A program made the position numbers and the translations under genes. A DNA stretch of 64,000 bases from Bradyrhizobium liaoningense (GTDB lineage: Bacteria > Pseudomonadota > Alphaproteobacteria > Rhizobiales > Xanthobacteraceae). The stretch's first letter is position 1. Each line of letters opens with the position of its first letter. Of the stretch, positions 37,749 through 46,766 are shown in pieces. Location: NCBI RefSeq assembly GCF_018130955.1, contig NZ_JAFCJM010000013.1, positions 110,131-174,130 of the forward strand, in the 5' to 3' direction. A model generated the notes under the pieces. The model had not been told where the DNA came from. It saw only the letters and a list, made by a program, of their open reading frames with translations, and did no database searches.

Positions 37749-37905
37749 TCGCTATCGGCGGTGCATGTGGTTTCGCGTGGACGGGTGCTCGTCGTTGGCC
37801 GCACCTTGAACTTCGCAAGGCGCGCAAATCGCCAAAAGTTCCCCGCACGGCGCAAATGTCGCAGGCCGCCGGCCATGGTTGACGTTCATCGACCAGACAG
37901 GTGAC

Positions 37906-38334
37906 ATGCGCTATGAGATGCGGAAGTCCATGGAGATGCAGATGTCGATGCGCAAGGGATTGATCTCTCCGGCCGGGCGGAACGCCGCCTTGGCCGCATT
38001 CGCCGGCCTCGTCCTCGTAACCGCAGCCTCGCCCTCGGTCGCAGCTTCGGGCCCGTTGGCGCCAAAGGCCGCCTCCGCGGCAGCTGCGTCCTCCGATGCC
38101 ACCGATTTCAGTGCCGTCCGCCGCCGCTATTACCGGCGCGGCCCGAGCGCGGCTGGCCTTGCGATCATGGGCGCAGGGATGGGCCTGATCGCCGGTGCCA
38201 TCGCCGAGAGTCGCCGGCAGGAGTATTACGAGAACCAATACTATTATGGTGGTCCCGGCTACTATGGTGGCGGCCCCGCTTATTATGGCGGCGGACCGTA
38301 CTACGGCGGACCGCGCTACTATCAGCCGTACTAG
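37906..38334 (+). CDS. secreted Tyr/Gly-rich small protein
   Basis: A 142-residue protein; the ATG at 37906 has AGGTG nearby, though nearby in-frame ATGs (to 37948) are possible. A signal-like segment (NAALAAFAGLVLVTAASPSVAA) is followed by VRRRYYRRG, a glycine-zipper-like helix (AGLAIMGAGMGLIAGAIAESRRQ) and a Tyr-Gly-Gly-Pro repeat tail. It resembles small envelope proteins of rhizobia. No function is known. Confidence 0.65.
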   Translation: MRYEMRKSMEMQMSMRKGLISPAGRNAALAAFAGLVLVTAASPSVAASGPLAPKAASAAAASSDATDFSAVRRRYYRRGPSAAGLAIMGAGMGLIAGAIAESRRQEYYENQYYYGGPGYYGGGPAYYGGGPYYGGPRYYQPY

Positions 38335-38355
38335 AGGCGCGTCGTCGGACAAATC

Positions 38356-38411
38356 CGTGCCCCGGACGCAGCGGAGCAACGCTTGGGGCGTTGCTGCTTG
38401 TCCGGGACACG
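38356..38411. repeat. inverted repeat between convergent genes
   Basis: CGTGCCCCGGAC and GTCCGGGACACG close a stem with an internal GCAGCGGAGCAACGC / GCGTTGCTGC pair. I recall close relatives as frequent in Bradyrhizobium. It lies between the Tyr/Gly-rich gene and the DUF2798 remnant, which converge. Confidence 0.75.
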
Positions 38412-38432
38412 AGAGGAGTTTCGCGATCGCCG

Positions 38433-38674
38433 TTACGGCGGTGCCACTACCATCGCCACGATCCGCCGGACCAGCGGCAGGACCATGAGCAGCGTGGGAA
38501 ACGCGACCAGCCAGGACAGGCCCATGCGACCGGCCAGGTCGACAGGAATTCCGGCGTGGCACCCAGGCTCTTCAGCGTCGAAATCATCGATACGACAGCC
38601 GTCATCAGTACGGACAGCACGAAGGGCATGACGACCGGCGCATAGCGCGCCGGCAGCTTGCGAAAGACAGGCAT
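38433..38674 (-). pseudogene. DUF2798-like small membrane protein with a frameshift
   Basis: The first frame (ATG at 38674) codes MPVFRKLPARYAPVVMPFVLSVLMTAVVSMISTLKSLG to STWPVAWA. The second continues LSWLVAFPTLLMVLPLVRRIVAMVV to the stop at 38433. Together they give the two-helix DUF2798 pattern of about 80 residues. One base is missing near 38520. The two halves are otherwise intact. Confidence 0.7.
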
Positions 38675-38993
38675 TGGACTTCTCGATGGAATGAACAGGT
38701 CGATCACGTGGGCTTCGAAGACGAGCAGCGGTCCCGACCATGTCGGTAGATGCGTTGCTTCACGTGAGACGCTTACGGCGCTGGAATAGCGGCAGGTGTT
38801 CCATAGCGACGCGGTGCCGGCAGCGCAAGCCGAAACGAGCCGCGATGGTTATGATCGTTCGAGAACGACATTTTGCGAAAGCCCGTGCCACCACGAAGCA
38901 ATTTTCGGCTAAATATTCAGCAGGCCTGCGCGCGCCTGCCGATAGACTTCGACCGGTCGATCCGATTGAATGACGGGGGACCACGGTTGAGCG
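38675..38993. other. 319-base region without a supported gene
   Basis: Short open frames exist on both strands but none has a ribosome site, a signal peptide or a recognisable motif. It probably holds the promoters of the DUF2798 remnant and of the small protein at 38994. Confidence 0.4.
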
Positions 38994-39281
38994 ATGCCGA
39001 TGTGGAGAATTGTACCAGCCCTGCTGCTGCTGGCTTCGCCGGCCATAGCGCAAGTAAAGCCGGCTCCGAAAAGCATGGCTGCGCGCACCGAACCCTGTGC
39101 GCCGATCGGGCGCACCGCCGACGGCAAGCTGGTCTACTCCATGAAGTGTGAGAGCATCCCGACGCCGCCTGCGCCTCCGCCTTTGCCGCCGCAGGCCGAG
39201 GTGAAGGAGGCGCCGACGGCCGAGCCCGAGCCGGAGGTGCGGCGCAGCGGAATTTTTGGCTGGTCCTACGACCGCAGGTGA
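38994..39281 (+). CDS. small secreted proline-rich protein
   Basis: A 95-residue protein with a signal peptide (WRIVPALLLLASPAIAQ), two cysteines (EPCAPIGRTADGKLVYSMKCE) and a Pro/Glu-rich linker before RRSGIFGWSYDRR. The ATG six bases downstream (39000) is an equally good start. I do not recognise the family; the two-Cys loop and C-terminal GWSYDR suggest an envelope protein. Confidence 0.65.
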   Translation: MPMWRIVPALLLLASPAIAQVKPAPKSMAARTEPCAPIGRTADGKLVYSMKCESIPTPPAPPPLPPQAEVKEAPTAEPEPEVRRSGIFGWSYDRR

Positions 39282-39373
39282 GCGGCCGCGCCCCTTGCGC
39301 AGGGCCCGCTGGAGTGCTCTTTGCTTGAATGTTCCCCTTGGAGGGCCGAAACCCTCCGACCCAGAGAGATGAG

Positions 39374-39787
39374 ATGAGCAAACTCGTTATCCGCGCCGGC
39401 GATTTCACCTTCGATGCCCGTTTCGAGGAGCAACTCGCGCCCAAGACCGTCGCCGCGTTCCGCAAGGCCATGCCGTTCGAAAGCCATATCATCCATGTGC
39501 GCTGGAGCGGCGAGGGCGTGTGGATGCCGCTTGGCGATCTCGATTTCGGCGTCGGCTACGAGAACCACACCAGCTATCCCGCGCCGGGCCAGATCATTCT
39601 CTACCCCGGCGGCATCAGCGAGACCGAGATCTTGATGGCCTATGGCGGCGTGCACTTCGCGAGCAAGATGGGCCAGCTCGCCGGCAACCATTTCATCACG
39701 CTGACGTCGGGCCTGGAAAATCTCGCCACGCTCGGCAAGACCGTGCTGTGGAAGGGCGCCCAGCCGATCCGTTTCGAGGAAGTCTGA
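39374..39787 (+). CDS. DUF3830 family protein, first gene of the PuuE operon
   Basis: A 137-residue cytoplasmic protein from the ATG at 39374 (CAGAGAGATGAG upstream). The sequence RAGDFTFDARFEEQLAPKTVAAFRKAMPFESHIIHVRWSGEGVWMPLGD and SYPAPGQIILYPGGISETEILMAYG matches the cyclophilin-like DUF3830 proteins. Activity is not known to me. Its stop codon is one base from the TTG start of puuE and its last codons supply that gene's ribosome site, so they are coupled. It is likely an unnamed purine or ureide catabolism factor. Confidence 0.85.
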   Translation: MSKLVIRAGDFTFDARFEEQLAPKTVAAFRKAMPFESHIIHVRWSGEGVWMPLGDLDFGVGYENHTSYPAPGQIILYPGGISETEILMAYGGVHFASKMGQLAGNHFITLTSGLENLATLGKTVLWKGAQPIRFEEV

Positions 39788-39788
39788 G

Positions 39789-40721
39789 TTGACGGAACCT
39801 CGTTACCCGCGCGATCTCCGCGGCTACGGCCGCAACCCGCCGCACCCGCAATGGCCCGATAGCGCGCGCGTGGCGGTGCAGTTCGTCGTCAATTTCGAGG
39901 AAGGTGGCGAGAACAACATTTTGCATGGCGACCGCGCTTCGGAAGCGTTCCTGTCTGATGTGCTCGGCGCACAGCCCTGGCCCGGACAACGGCACGCCAA
40001 TATCGAATCGATGTTCGAATATGGCTCGCGCGCCGGCTTCTGGCGGCTGTGGCGGATGTTCACCGCGCGCCAATGGCCGACCACCGTATTCGGTGTCGCC
40101 ACCGCGCTGAAGCGCAATCCGGAAATCGTCGCCGCCATGAAGGAAGCCGGCTGGGATATCGCGAGCCACAGCCTGAAGTGGATCGAGCACAAGGACATGA
40201 CGGAGGCGCAGGAGCGCGCCGAGATCGCCGAGTCGATCCGCGTGCACACCGAGGCGACGGGGGCGCGGCCGCTCGGGTGGTACACCGGCCGATCCTCGAT
40301 CAATACCAACCGCTTGCTGATGGAGGAGGGCGGCTTCCTCTATCTCTGCGACTCCTATGCCGACGATCTGCCTTATTGGGTCAAGGGTCCCCGCGGCAAG
40401 CAGCTCATGATCCCCTATACGTTAGACGCCAACGACATGCGCTTCATCAACCCGCAGGGTTTTGCGGAGGGCGAGCAGTTCTTCACCTATCTCAAGGACG
40501 CCTTCGACGTGCTCTACGCCGAAGGCGAGACCGCGCCGAAGATGATGTCGGTGGGGCTGCATTGCCGCCTTGTTGGCCGTCCCGGTCGCGCCGCGGGCCT
40601 GCTTCGCTTCCTCGATTATATCGGCAAGCACGAGCGGGTCTGGGTGCCGACGCGGCTGCAGATCGCGCAGCACTGGCACGACAAGCTCGCGCATCTCGCC
40701 GAAGATGCATTCGAGGTCTAG
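39789..40721 (+). CDS. puuE: allantoinase, PuuE type
   Basis: A 310-residue polysaccharide-deacetylase-fold enzyme that hydrolyses allantoin to allantoate without metal, unlike the amidohydrolase AllB. Diagnostic pieces are YPRDLRGYGRNPPHPQWP, NFEEGGENNILHGD, FEYGSRAGFWRLWRMF and WYTGRSSINTNRLL. It starts with TTG at 39789, with GAGGAAG inside the end of the DUF3830 gene. Length is normal. The fused UraD-HiuH gene follows 11 bases after the stop. Confidence 0.93.
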   Translation: MTEPRYPRDLRGYGRNPPHPQWPDSARVAVQFVVNFEEGGENNILHGDRASEAFLSDVLGAQPWPGQRHANIESMFEYGSRAGFWRLWRMFTARQWPTTVFGVATALKRNPEIVAAMKEAGWDIASHSLKWIEHKDMTEAQERAEIAESIRVHTEATGARPLGWYTGRSSINTNRLLMEEGGFLYLCDSYADDLPYWVKGPRGKQLMIPYTLDANDMRFINPQGFAEGEQFFTYLKDAFDVLYAEGETAPKMMSVGLHCRLVGRPGRAAGLLRFLDYIGKHERVWVPTRLQIAQHWHDKLAHLAEDAFEV

Positions 40722-40732
40722 CCGAGGGAATG

Positions 40733-41620
40733 ATGTCGCAGATCTCGCTGTCCGATCTCAATGCTGCTGACAAGGCCGATTTCGTCGCGGCGCTCGCCAA
40801 TGTCGTCGAATATTCGCCGTGGATCGCGGAAGGGATCGCCGGGCAGCGGCCGTTCGCGGGCATCAATCAGCTGCATGCGGCGCTGATGGCGGCCATCCAG
40901 AGCGCTGAACCAGACCTCCAAATGGCGCTGATCCGTGCCCATCCAGACCTCGCCAACAAGACCCAGCGCGCGGCCGGGCTCACGGCCGAGTCGAATGCCG
41001 AGCAGAACAGTGCCGGCCTCGACCGCTTGTCGGAGGCGGAATACGCGGCGTTCGAGCGGGCAAACCATGCCTATCGAACGAAATTCAGCATACCCTATAT
41101 CGTCTGCGCGCGTCGCTACACCAAGGATTCCATCCTGCGTGATTTCGAGACGCGGCTTCAAAACATTGCCAAGACCGAGATCCGACGGGCGCTTGAAGAG
41201 ATCGGTCGCATCTCTGCGCTGCGCCTCGACCAACTCGTTGCAGCCGACGACAAGCTGAAAGTGCACGGCCGGCTGTCGACCCACGTGCTCGACAATCACG
41301 CCGGCAAGCCAGCGCCGGGCATCGCGGTCGAGCTCGTCGAGCTCGCAGCGCTCGGTGAGAGCCGCGTCATCGCGCGCGCGGTGACCAATCATGACGGCCG
41401 CACCGACGCGCCGCTGATCGGCGGCCGTCCGCTGCCGATCGGCCGCTACGAGCTGCAGTTCAGTGTCGGAAAGTATTTCGCCGCACGCGGCGTGCAGATG
41501 TCCGACCCGCCCTTCCTCGACGACATCCCCTTGCGTTTTGCGATCAGCGAGCCGGAGGGGCACTATCACGTTCCGCTGCTGGTCACGCCGTGGAGCTACT
41601 CGACCTACCGCGGTAGCTAG
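40733..41620 (+). CDS. fused OHCU decarboxylase - 5-hydroxyisourate hydrolase
   Basis: A 295-residue bifunctional enzyme. The N-terminal half (1-170) is UraD-like: LNAADKADFVAALANVVEYSPWIAEG, the catalytic His region IRAHPDLANK and KFSIPYIVCARRY. The C-terminal half (185-295) is HIU hydrolase/transthyretin-like: HGRLSTHVLDNHAGKPAPGIAVELVEL, GRYELQFSVGKYF and the terminal YRGS. The two domains do successive steps, hydroxyisourate to OHCU to S-allantoin, and feed PuuE upstream. GAGGGA supports ATG 40733 (ATG 40730 is adjacent). Its end overlaps that of the xanthine dehydrogenase gene. Confidence 0.93.
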   Translation: MSQISLSDLNAADKADFVAALANVVEYSPWIAEGIAGQRPFAGINQLHAALMAAIQSAEPDLQMALIRAHPDLANKTQRAAGLTAESNAEQNSAGLDRLSEAEYAAFERANHAYRTKFSIPYIVCARRYTKDSILRDFETRLQNIAKTEIRRALEEIGRISALRLDQLVAADDKLKVHGRLSTHVLDNHAGKPAPGIAVELVELAALGESRVIARAVTNHDGRTDAPLIGGRPLPIGRYELQFSVGKYFAARGVQMSDPPFLDDIPLRFAISEPEGHYHVPLLVTPWSYSTYRGS

Positions 41621-44343
41621 ACGCCGAATTTATCCTGTAAAGCGGGAAACAATCGGTCCGGCTTGAACGGCACGGACGTGAAGCGGATGCCGGTGGCATC
41701 GGCAATGGCATTGCCGAGCGCAGCTGCGACCGGATTGTACGGGCTCTCGCTCATCGATTTCGCGCCCATCGGTCCGATCGCGTCCGAGGTCTCGGCGAAG
41801 AACACCTCGGTGCGCGGCACGTCAGCGAAAGAGGGCAGGTGGTAATCGCGGAACTTGGCGTTGATCACGCAGCCATCGGCGTCGATCACCATCTCCTCGT
41901 AGAGCGCGGCGCCCAGCGATTGTGCCACGCCACCTTCGACCTGACCGCGGCATTGCATGGGGTTGGCGACGCGCCCGGCGTCGGCCGCCTGCACGCTTTT
42001 GAGAATCTTGATCTCGCCGGTGCCCTTGTTCACGGCGACGCGAAAGCCCTGCACGTTGAAGGCCACCGAGCGGGGCGTGCCGCCGGAGTTTCCGCTGGCC
42101 GCAAGTGGCTTGCCCTGAGCCCGCGCGAGCTCCGCAAGCTCGGCGAAGGAGATGCGCTTCACGCCGCTGACGACGGAATGGCCGTCGAGCGTGCAACTGG
42201 CGGCATCGCAAAGCCAGGCATCGGCGGCTGCGCGCTTCAGCTCGTCTGCCAGAGTCTCGGCCGCCGCTTGCGTCGCCTTGCCGGCGACGAAAATACCGGC
42301 GCTGCCATAGGCGCCGGTGTCGTGGCCGCCATGGACGGTGTCCGATTGCCGCAGGCGAATGTTGTCGACGGTCGTCGACAGCGCGGAGGCTGCGATCTGG
42401 CGATGCACGGTGCTGGTGCCGTTGCCGAACTCAGCGGTGCCGACGGTGAGCTCAAAGCTGCCGTCGTCGCGGAGCGCGATCGCGGCATCCGCGATGTGCC
42501 CTGCCGGCGGCACCGTGTCGATCATGGTCAGCGCAATGCCTTCACCGGTCAGCCAGTCCGGCGACAGGTCCGGCATCGGCGCATCCGCCTGCATTGCGCG
42601 CTCGACGAGGTCGAGACACTGGTCGAGCCCGTAGGAGCCGTACTCGACATCATGATATTCCGACGGCGGTGGCGTCAGCATGGGGTCGCCGGGCTTGACG
42701 ACATTGCGGCGGCGGATGTCGAAGGAGCTAATGCCGAGTTGCTTTGCCAGCTCGTCGATCGCGGCTTCCACCGCGATCAGCGTTTGCGGCAGTCCGTAGC
42801 CGCGAAATGCACCTGATGGCACCGTGTTGGTGTAGACCGCGACCGCATCGACCTTCTTGTTCGGGCAGTTGTAGACGCTGAGGCACTCCTGTGCTGCGTG
42901 GAACAGCACGGGGCCGGCGTGATTGCCGTAAGCGCCGGTGTTGGAGAGCACGTCGAGCTGGAGCGCGGTGAGCTTGCCGTCCGCATCGGCGCCCGCCTTG
43001 ACATGGACGCGCATCGGATGCCGCGTCGAGGTCGCGATGAATTGCTCCTCGCGGGTGAGCTCGAGTTTCACGGGTCGCCCGGTCTTCAATGCGGCGAGCG
43101 CCAGGATGTCCTCGACAAACATCTCCTGCTTGCTGCCAAAACCGCCGCCAACGCGTTCGCAGAACACGCGGACTTTGTCCTTCGGCAAATCGAAGAGATC
43201 GGCGAGCGTGCGTCGGGTGAGGAACGGCACCTGCGTGGAGGAGCGGACGTTGAGCACGCCTGTAGCATCGAGCCAGGCAAGGCCGCCATGGGTCTCCAGC
43301 GCCGCGTGCTGCACGCGCTGGGTGGTGAAGGTGCCCTCGTAGGTGACGGCGGAACTCGCGAGCGCCGCGGCGACGTTGCCGAATTCACCATGCTTTTCGG
43401 CGACGATGTTTTGTCGCGCATTGGCGACGCGCTGCTCTTGTGTCCGATCGGGATGAATGATCGGCGCGCCGGGCGCGCGCGCCCGCTCGGGATCGACGAC
43501 CGCGGGCAGGATGTCGTAGTCGACCTTGAGCCGGCGGCAACCTTCCTCGGCGGCGGCCTCCGTCTCCGCGACGACGGCGGCGACCTTTTGGCCGATAAAG
43601 CGAACAACGTCATCGAGGACGCGCGTGTCGTCGGGGTCCATCCAGTCCCGCTCGTGCCGCGCGGTCGAGAACAGCCGGTCGGGCGCATCCTCATGCGTCA
43701 GCACCGCGTGAACGCCGGGGACGGCCAGCGCGGCCGCCTTATCGATCGCGACGATCCGCGCATGCGGATGCGGCGAGCGCTTGAGCTTGATGTGCAGCAG
43801 GCCTTCGATCGTCGTGTCGAAGGTGTAGCGCGCCCTGCCGCGCACCACGTCGGGCCCGGCGGGAGCCGGCAGGCTGCGGCCGAAGGCGGTGCCGGGCTCG
43901 ACGGTCTCCTCGACATTAGTCGTGCCGTTGAGTGCGTCCTCGATTGCGCGATAGCCGGTGCAACGGCAGATATTTCCCTTCAGCGATGCACCGAGATCGG
44001 TGCGCTGCGCCTGGTTCAGCGAGGCGCAGGTCAAGATCATGCCGGCGGTGCAGAAGCCGCATTGGAAGGCCTGGGCGTCGAGGAAGGCCTGCTGCATCGG
44101 ATGCGCGCCGCCCTCGGGCGCAAGACCTTCGATCGTGGTGATTGCGCGGCCTTCGGCGCGGAACGCCGGGATCAGGCAGCTATGTACCGGCTCGCCGTCG
44201 AGCAGCACCGTGCAGGCACCGCAATCGCCGGCGTCGCAGCCTTTCTTGACGCCAAAGTGGCCGAGCTCACGCAGGAACGTCCGCAGGCACTGGCCGGCGC
44301 GCGGCCGTTCGGAAAACGGCGTGCCGTTGATCTCGAAACTCAT
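41617..44343 (-). CDS. xanthine dehydrogenase-like, fused 2Fe-2S and molybdopterin subunit
   Basis: A 908-residue protein. Residues 1-130 hold two 2Fe-2S clusters (Cys36/41/44/56 and Cys95/98/126/128, CGFCTAGM and CRCTGY). Residues about 155-900 are the molybdenum domain, with GGGFGSKQEMF, SGAFRGYGLPQ and, near the end, IGPMGAKSMSESPYNP where the catalytic Glu lies. The family hydroxylates purines or aldehydes. The FAD domain is a separate gene downstream, so the split differs from both E. coli XdhABC and Rhodobacter XdhAB. Purine neighbours favour xanthine as substrate, but that is not proven. No XdhC chaperone gene is in the window. Confidence 0.87.
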   Translation of the reverse strand: MSFEINGTPFSERPRAGQCLRTFLRELGHFGVKKGCDAGDCGACTVLLDGEPVHSCLIPAFRAEGRAITTIEGLAPEGGAHPMQQAFLDAQAFQCGFCTAGMILTCASLNQAQRTDLGASLKGNICRCTGYRAIEDALNGTTNVEETVEPGTAFGRSLPAPAGPDVVRGRARYTFDTTIEGLLHIKLKRSPHPHARIVAIDKAAALAVPGVHAVLTHEDAPDRLFSTARHERDWMDPDDTRVLDDVVRFIGQKVAAVVAETEAAAEEGCRRLKVDYDILPAVVDPERARAPGAPIIHPDRTQEQRVANARQNIVAEKHGEFGNVAAALASSAVTYEGTFTTQRVQHAALETHGGLAWLDATGVLNVRSSTQVPFLTRRTLADLFDLPKDKVRVFCERVGGGFGSKQEMFVEDILALAALKTGRPVKLELTREEQFIATSTRHPMRVHVKAGADADGKLTALQLDVLSNTGAYGNHAGPVLFHAAQECLSVYNCPNKKVDAVAVYTNTVPSGAFRGYGLPQTLIAVEAAIDELAKQLGISSFDIRRRNVVKPGDPMLTPPPSEYHDVEYGSYGLDQCLDLVERAMQADAPMPDLSPDWLTGEGIALTMIDTVPPAGHIADAAIALRDDGSFELTVGTAEFGNGTSTVHRQIAASALSTTVDNIRLRQSDTVHGGHDTGAYGSAGIFVAGKATQAAAETLADELKRAAADAWLCDAASCTLDGHSVVSGVKRISFAELAELARAQGKPLAASGNSGGTPRSVAFNVQGFRVAVNKGTGEIKILKSVQAADAGRVANPMQCRGQVEGGVAQSLGAALYEEMVIDADGCVINAKFRDYHLPSFADVPRTEVFFAETSDAIGPMGAKSMSESPYNPVAAALGNAIADATGIRFTSVPFKPDRLFPALQDKFGV

Positions 44344-45167
44344 GGGCGCGCCGTGTCACACAATTCGCTGCGGATTTCCTCGGCAAGCCGCAGCGTCATG
44401 TGCTTGCGCCAGAATGGCTTGCCGTGGACGTCGTCATGGTAGAGGTCGTCGGCGATCTCCTGCGCGATCAGTTTGCCGAGCGTAGCCGCGTCGGGTGACT
44501 TTGGAAGCAAGAGTTGAATGGGACGCACGGTCGACGCCGTCACCGTCAACGTGAACGTGCCGTCATCGCCGAGGCTGCCGATCAGGAGCGCGGCTGACCG
44601 GCCGACCGGCGTCAGCGAGATCTGGCGAAACGCCGAGCGTCGCTTGAGCGCAGTCAGGGGGATATCGATCTGCCGCAACAGGTCGCCGGGTGTCAGGCGA
44701 TTGCGATTGTTGCCGGTGACGAACTCGACGACGGGAATTTTTTGCTCGCCGCCATTGGCCTGCCAGATGGTACAGATACCGTCGAGCGCTGAGGTCAGCG
44801 AGATCATGGGGCCGGCGGGCAACGACATGCAGAGATTGCCGCCGACGGTGGCGGTCTTCCAGATCTTGAACGAGGCTAGGAAGGCGCGGCAGCACTGGTT
44901 GATGAGGGGGGCGGCGAGCCAGTCGGGCGGGCAAGCAAGCGCGTCGAGCTGCGCGATGGTGCAGGTGGCTGATATCGACAGATGGGTTTCACTGATGGTC
45001 AGCGCCGGCCATTTGAGGTCGGTGAGGTCGATCAGCCGGTTCAGATGCTCCTGGGGTTCCGAGAACAGCCAGGTCCCGCCCGCAAGCCAGGCGTCGCCTG
45101 CCGTCCAGGCGGGCAGTTGGGCCCGCGTCTGCGGATGGGCCACGGCCGCGATGGTATTCAAGTCCAT
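44340..45167 (-). CDS. FAD-binding subunit of the xanthine dehydrogenase-like enzyme
   Basis: A 275-residue protein of the CO dehydrogenase-flavoprotein family. The ATG at 45167 gives MDLNTIAAVAHPQTRAQLPAWTAGDAWLAGGTWLF; ATVGGNLCMSLPAGPMISLTSALDG is the FAD motif, and SLGDDGTFTLTVTAS lies in the C-terminal domain. It overlaps the start of the 908-residue subunit gene by four bases, so the two are coupled. It passes electrons from the Fe-S clusters to NAD or another acceptor. Confidence 0.87.
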   Translation of the reverse strand: MDLNTIAAVAHPQTRAQLPAWTAGDAWLAGGTWLFSEPQEHLNRLIDLTDLKWPALTISETHLSISATCTIAQLDALACPPDWLAAPLINQCCRAFLASFKIWKTATVGGNLCMSLPAGPMISLTSALDGICTIWQANGGEQKIPVVEFVTGNNRNRLTPGDLLRQIDIPLTALKRRSAFRQISLTPVGRSAALLIGSLGDDGTFTLTVTASTVRPIQLLLPKSPDAATLGKLIAQEIADDLYHDDVHGKPFWRKHMTLRLAEEIRSELCDTARP

Positions 45168-45310
45168 GGCTGCGCCAGCGCCTCGACCCGGGTGGATTGC
45201 TTCACAACAAGTCTTGCAAGACCGGCGCCAAGTCGCAACAAGAGTTGCTGGTTGCGCTGGCCCCTGCCTTGCAGGCACGAACCCAGCCGTCCGGCGGGAG
45301 AAACGGGAAT

Positions 45311-46660
45311 ATGGACAAGGCGAAGCCGATCTGGATCAAGGATCCCCTCGCGATCCTGGCTGATGGCGCCGAGCGCGGGATCGTGGTCCGGGAGGGCCGA
45401 ATCGTGGAAACGGTGCCGGCCGGCGGCAAGCCTGCCACGTCCGATGTCGCCGTCTTCGAGGCGGGCGAGCATGTCGTGCTGCCCGGGCTGATCAACACGC
45501 ACCATCACTTCTACCAGACCCTGACGCGCGCGCTGCCGGCAGCGATGGGTCGCGAGCTGTTTCCGTGGCTTCAGGCGCTCTATCCGGTCTGGGCCAGGCT
45601 GACGCCTGAATCCCTCGAGCTCGGCGTCACCGTGGCGATGTCGGAACTCCTGCTATCGGGCTGCACCACTACGACCGATCATCACTATGTGTTTCCCGCC
45701 GGCCTGGAAGATGCCGTCGACATCGAGGTCGGTGTTGCAAAGCGGCTCGGTGTGCGGGTGCTGCTGACGCGCGGCTCGATGAACCTGTCGCAGCGCGACG
45801 GCGGTCTGCCGCCTGACAGCGTGGTGCAGGACGAGGACACGATCCTTGCCGACAGCGCGCGGGTCGTGGCCAAACATCACCAGCGCGGCGCGGACGCCAT
45901 GGTACAGATCGCGCTCGCGCCATGCTCGCCGTTTTCGGTGACGACGTCCTTGATGCGCGCGACCGCCGATCTCGCCGATAAGCTGGATGTGCGGCTGCAC
46001 ACGCATCTGGCCGAGACCGAGGACGAGAACCGGTTCTGCCAGCAGATGTATGGCTGCCGTCCGCTCGACTATCTCGAACAATGCGGCTGGCTCAACGCCC
46101 GGACCTGGTTGGCGCACGGAATCTTCTTTGAGGCCGACGAGATGAAGCGGTTGGCCAAGGCCAAGACGTCGATCAGCCATTGCGCGTGCAGCAACCAGAT
46201 CCTGGCATCCGGCTGCTGTCCGGTCTGCGAGATGGAGGAGGCGGGGGTAGGAATCGGGCTCGGCGTCGATGGCTCGGCGTCGAACGATGGATCCAACCTG
46301 ATGCAGGAGGTGCGCGCGGCGTTCCTGCTGCAGCGTGCGCGGTATGGCGTGGGGAAGGTCAGTCACAAGGATGCGCTGCGCTGGGCAACGAAAGGCTCGG
46401 CGGCTTGCGTCGGTCGTCCGGAGCTCGGCGAGATCGCCGTCGGCAAGGCCGCCGATCTCGCGCTGTTCAAGCTCGACGAATTGCGCTTCTCCGGCCACGG
46501 CGATCCGCTGGCCGCGCTCGTGCGGTGCGGCGCGCATCGCGCCGATCGCGTGATGGTGGCAGGCAAATGGGCGGTGGTCGACGGCGCGATCCCTGGCCTC
46601 GATATTGCCGATCTCATCCGCCGCCACGGCGCGGCGGCGCGGGCGATCCAGGCTGGATAG
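45311..46660 (+). CDS. 8-oxoguanine deaminase-type amidohydrolase
   Basis: A 449-residue metal hydrolase of the AtzA/TrzN group. INTHHHFYQTLTRALP carries the HxH metal ligands; LHTHLAETEDE and WLAHGIFF carry further His; GLGVDGSASNDGSNL carries the Asp. GLPPDSVVQDEDTILADS is characteristic of 8-oxoguanine deaminases. It hydrolyses an exocyclic amino group, giving urate from 8-oxoguanine, which enters the same pathway as xanthine. GGGAGAAACGGGAAT precedes the ATG. It is divergent from the xanthine dehydrogenase genes. Note several Cys in CACSNQILASGCCPVC. Confidence 0.85.
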   Translation: MDKAKPIWIKDPLAILADGAERGIVVREGRIVETVPAGGKPATSDVAVFEAGEHVVLPGLINTHHHFYQTLTRALPAAMGRELFPWLQALYPVWARLTPESLELGVTVAMSELLLSGCTTTTDHHYVFPAGLEDAVDIEVGVAKRLGVRVLLTRGSMNLSQRDGGLPPDSVVQDEDTILADSARVVAKHHQRGADAMVQIALAPCSPFSVTTSLMRATADLADKLDVRLHTHLAETEDENRFCQQMYGCRPLDYLEQCGWLNARTWLAHGIFFEADEMKRLAKAKTSISHCACSNQILASGCCPVCEMEEAGVGIGLGVDGSASNDGSNLMQEVRAAFLLQRARYGVGKVSHKDALRWATKGSAACVGRPELGEIAVGKAADLALFKLDELRFSGHGDPLAALVRCGAHRADRVMVAGKWAVVDGAIPGLDIADLIRRHGAAARAIQAG

Positions 46661-46674
46661 GCTGCGGAATGGAA

Positions 46675-46719
46675 GGAGGGGGCGACCACCAGTGCCGGGT
46701 TCTCGTGGCCACCCCCTCC
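46675..46719. terminator. hairpin between convergent amidohydrolase and BMP genes
   Basis: GGAGGGGGCGACCAC pairs with GTGGCCACCCCCTCC around a 15-base loop; a second short palindrome CTCCTCCGGGAGGAG follows at about 46724. It probably ends transcription from both sides. Confidence 0.7.
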
Positions 46720-46766
46720 GAACCTCCTCCGGGAGGAGCAGGTGATTTACTGAAGCAAGAACCGTG

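Noticed and set aside
42898..44442. 514-codon frame antisense to the xanthine dehydrogenase gene
   Set aside because: No domain; explained by codon bias of the Mo/Fe-S gene.
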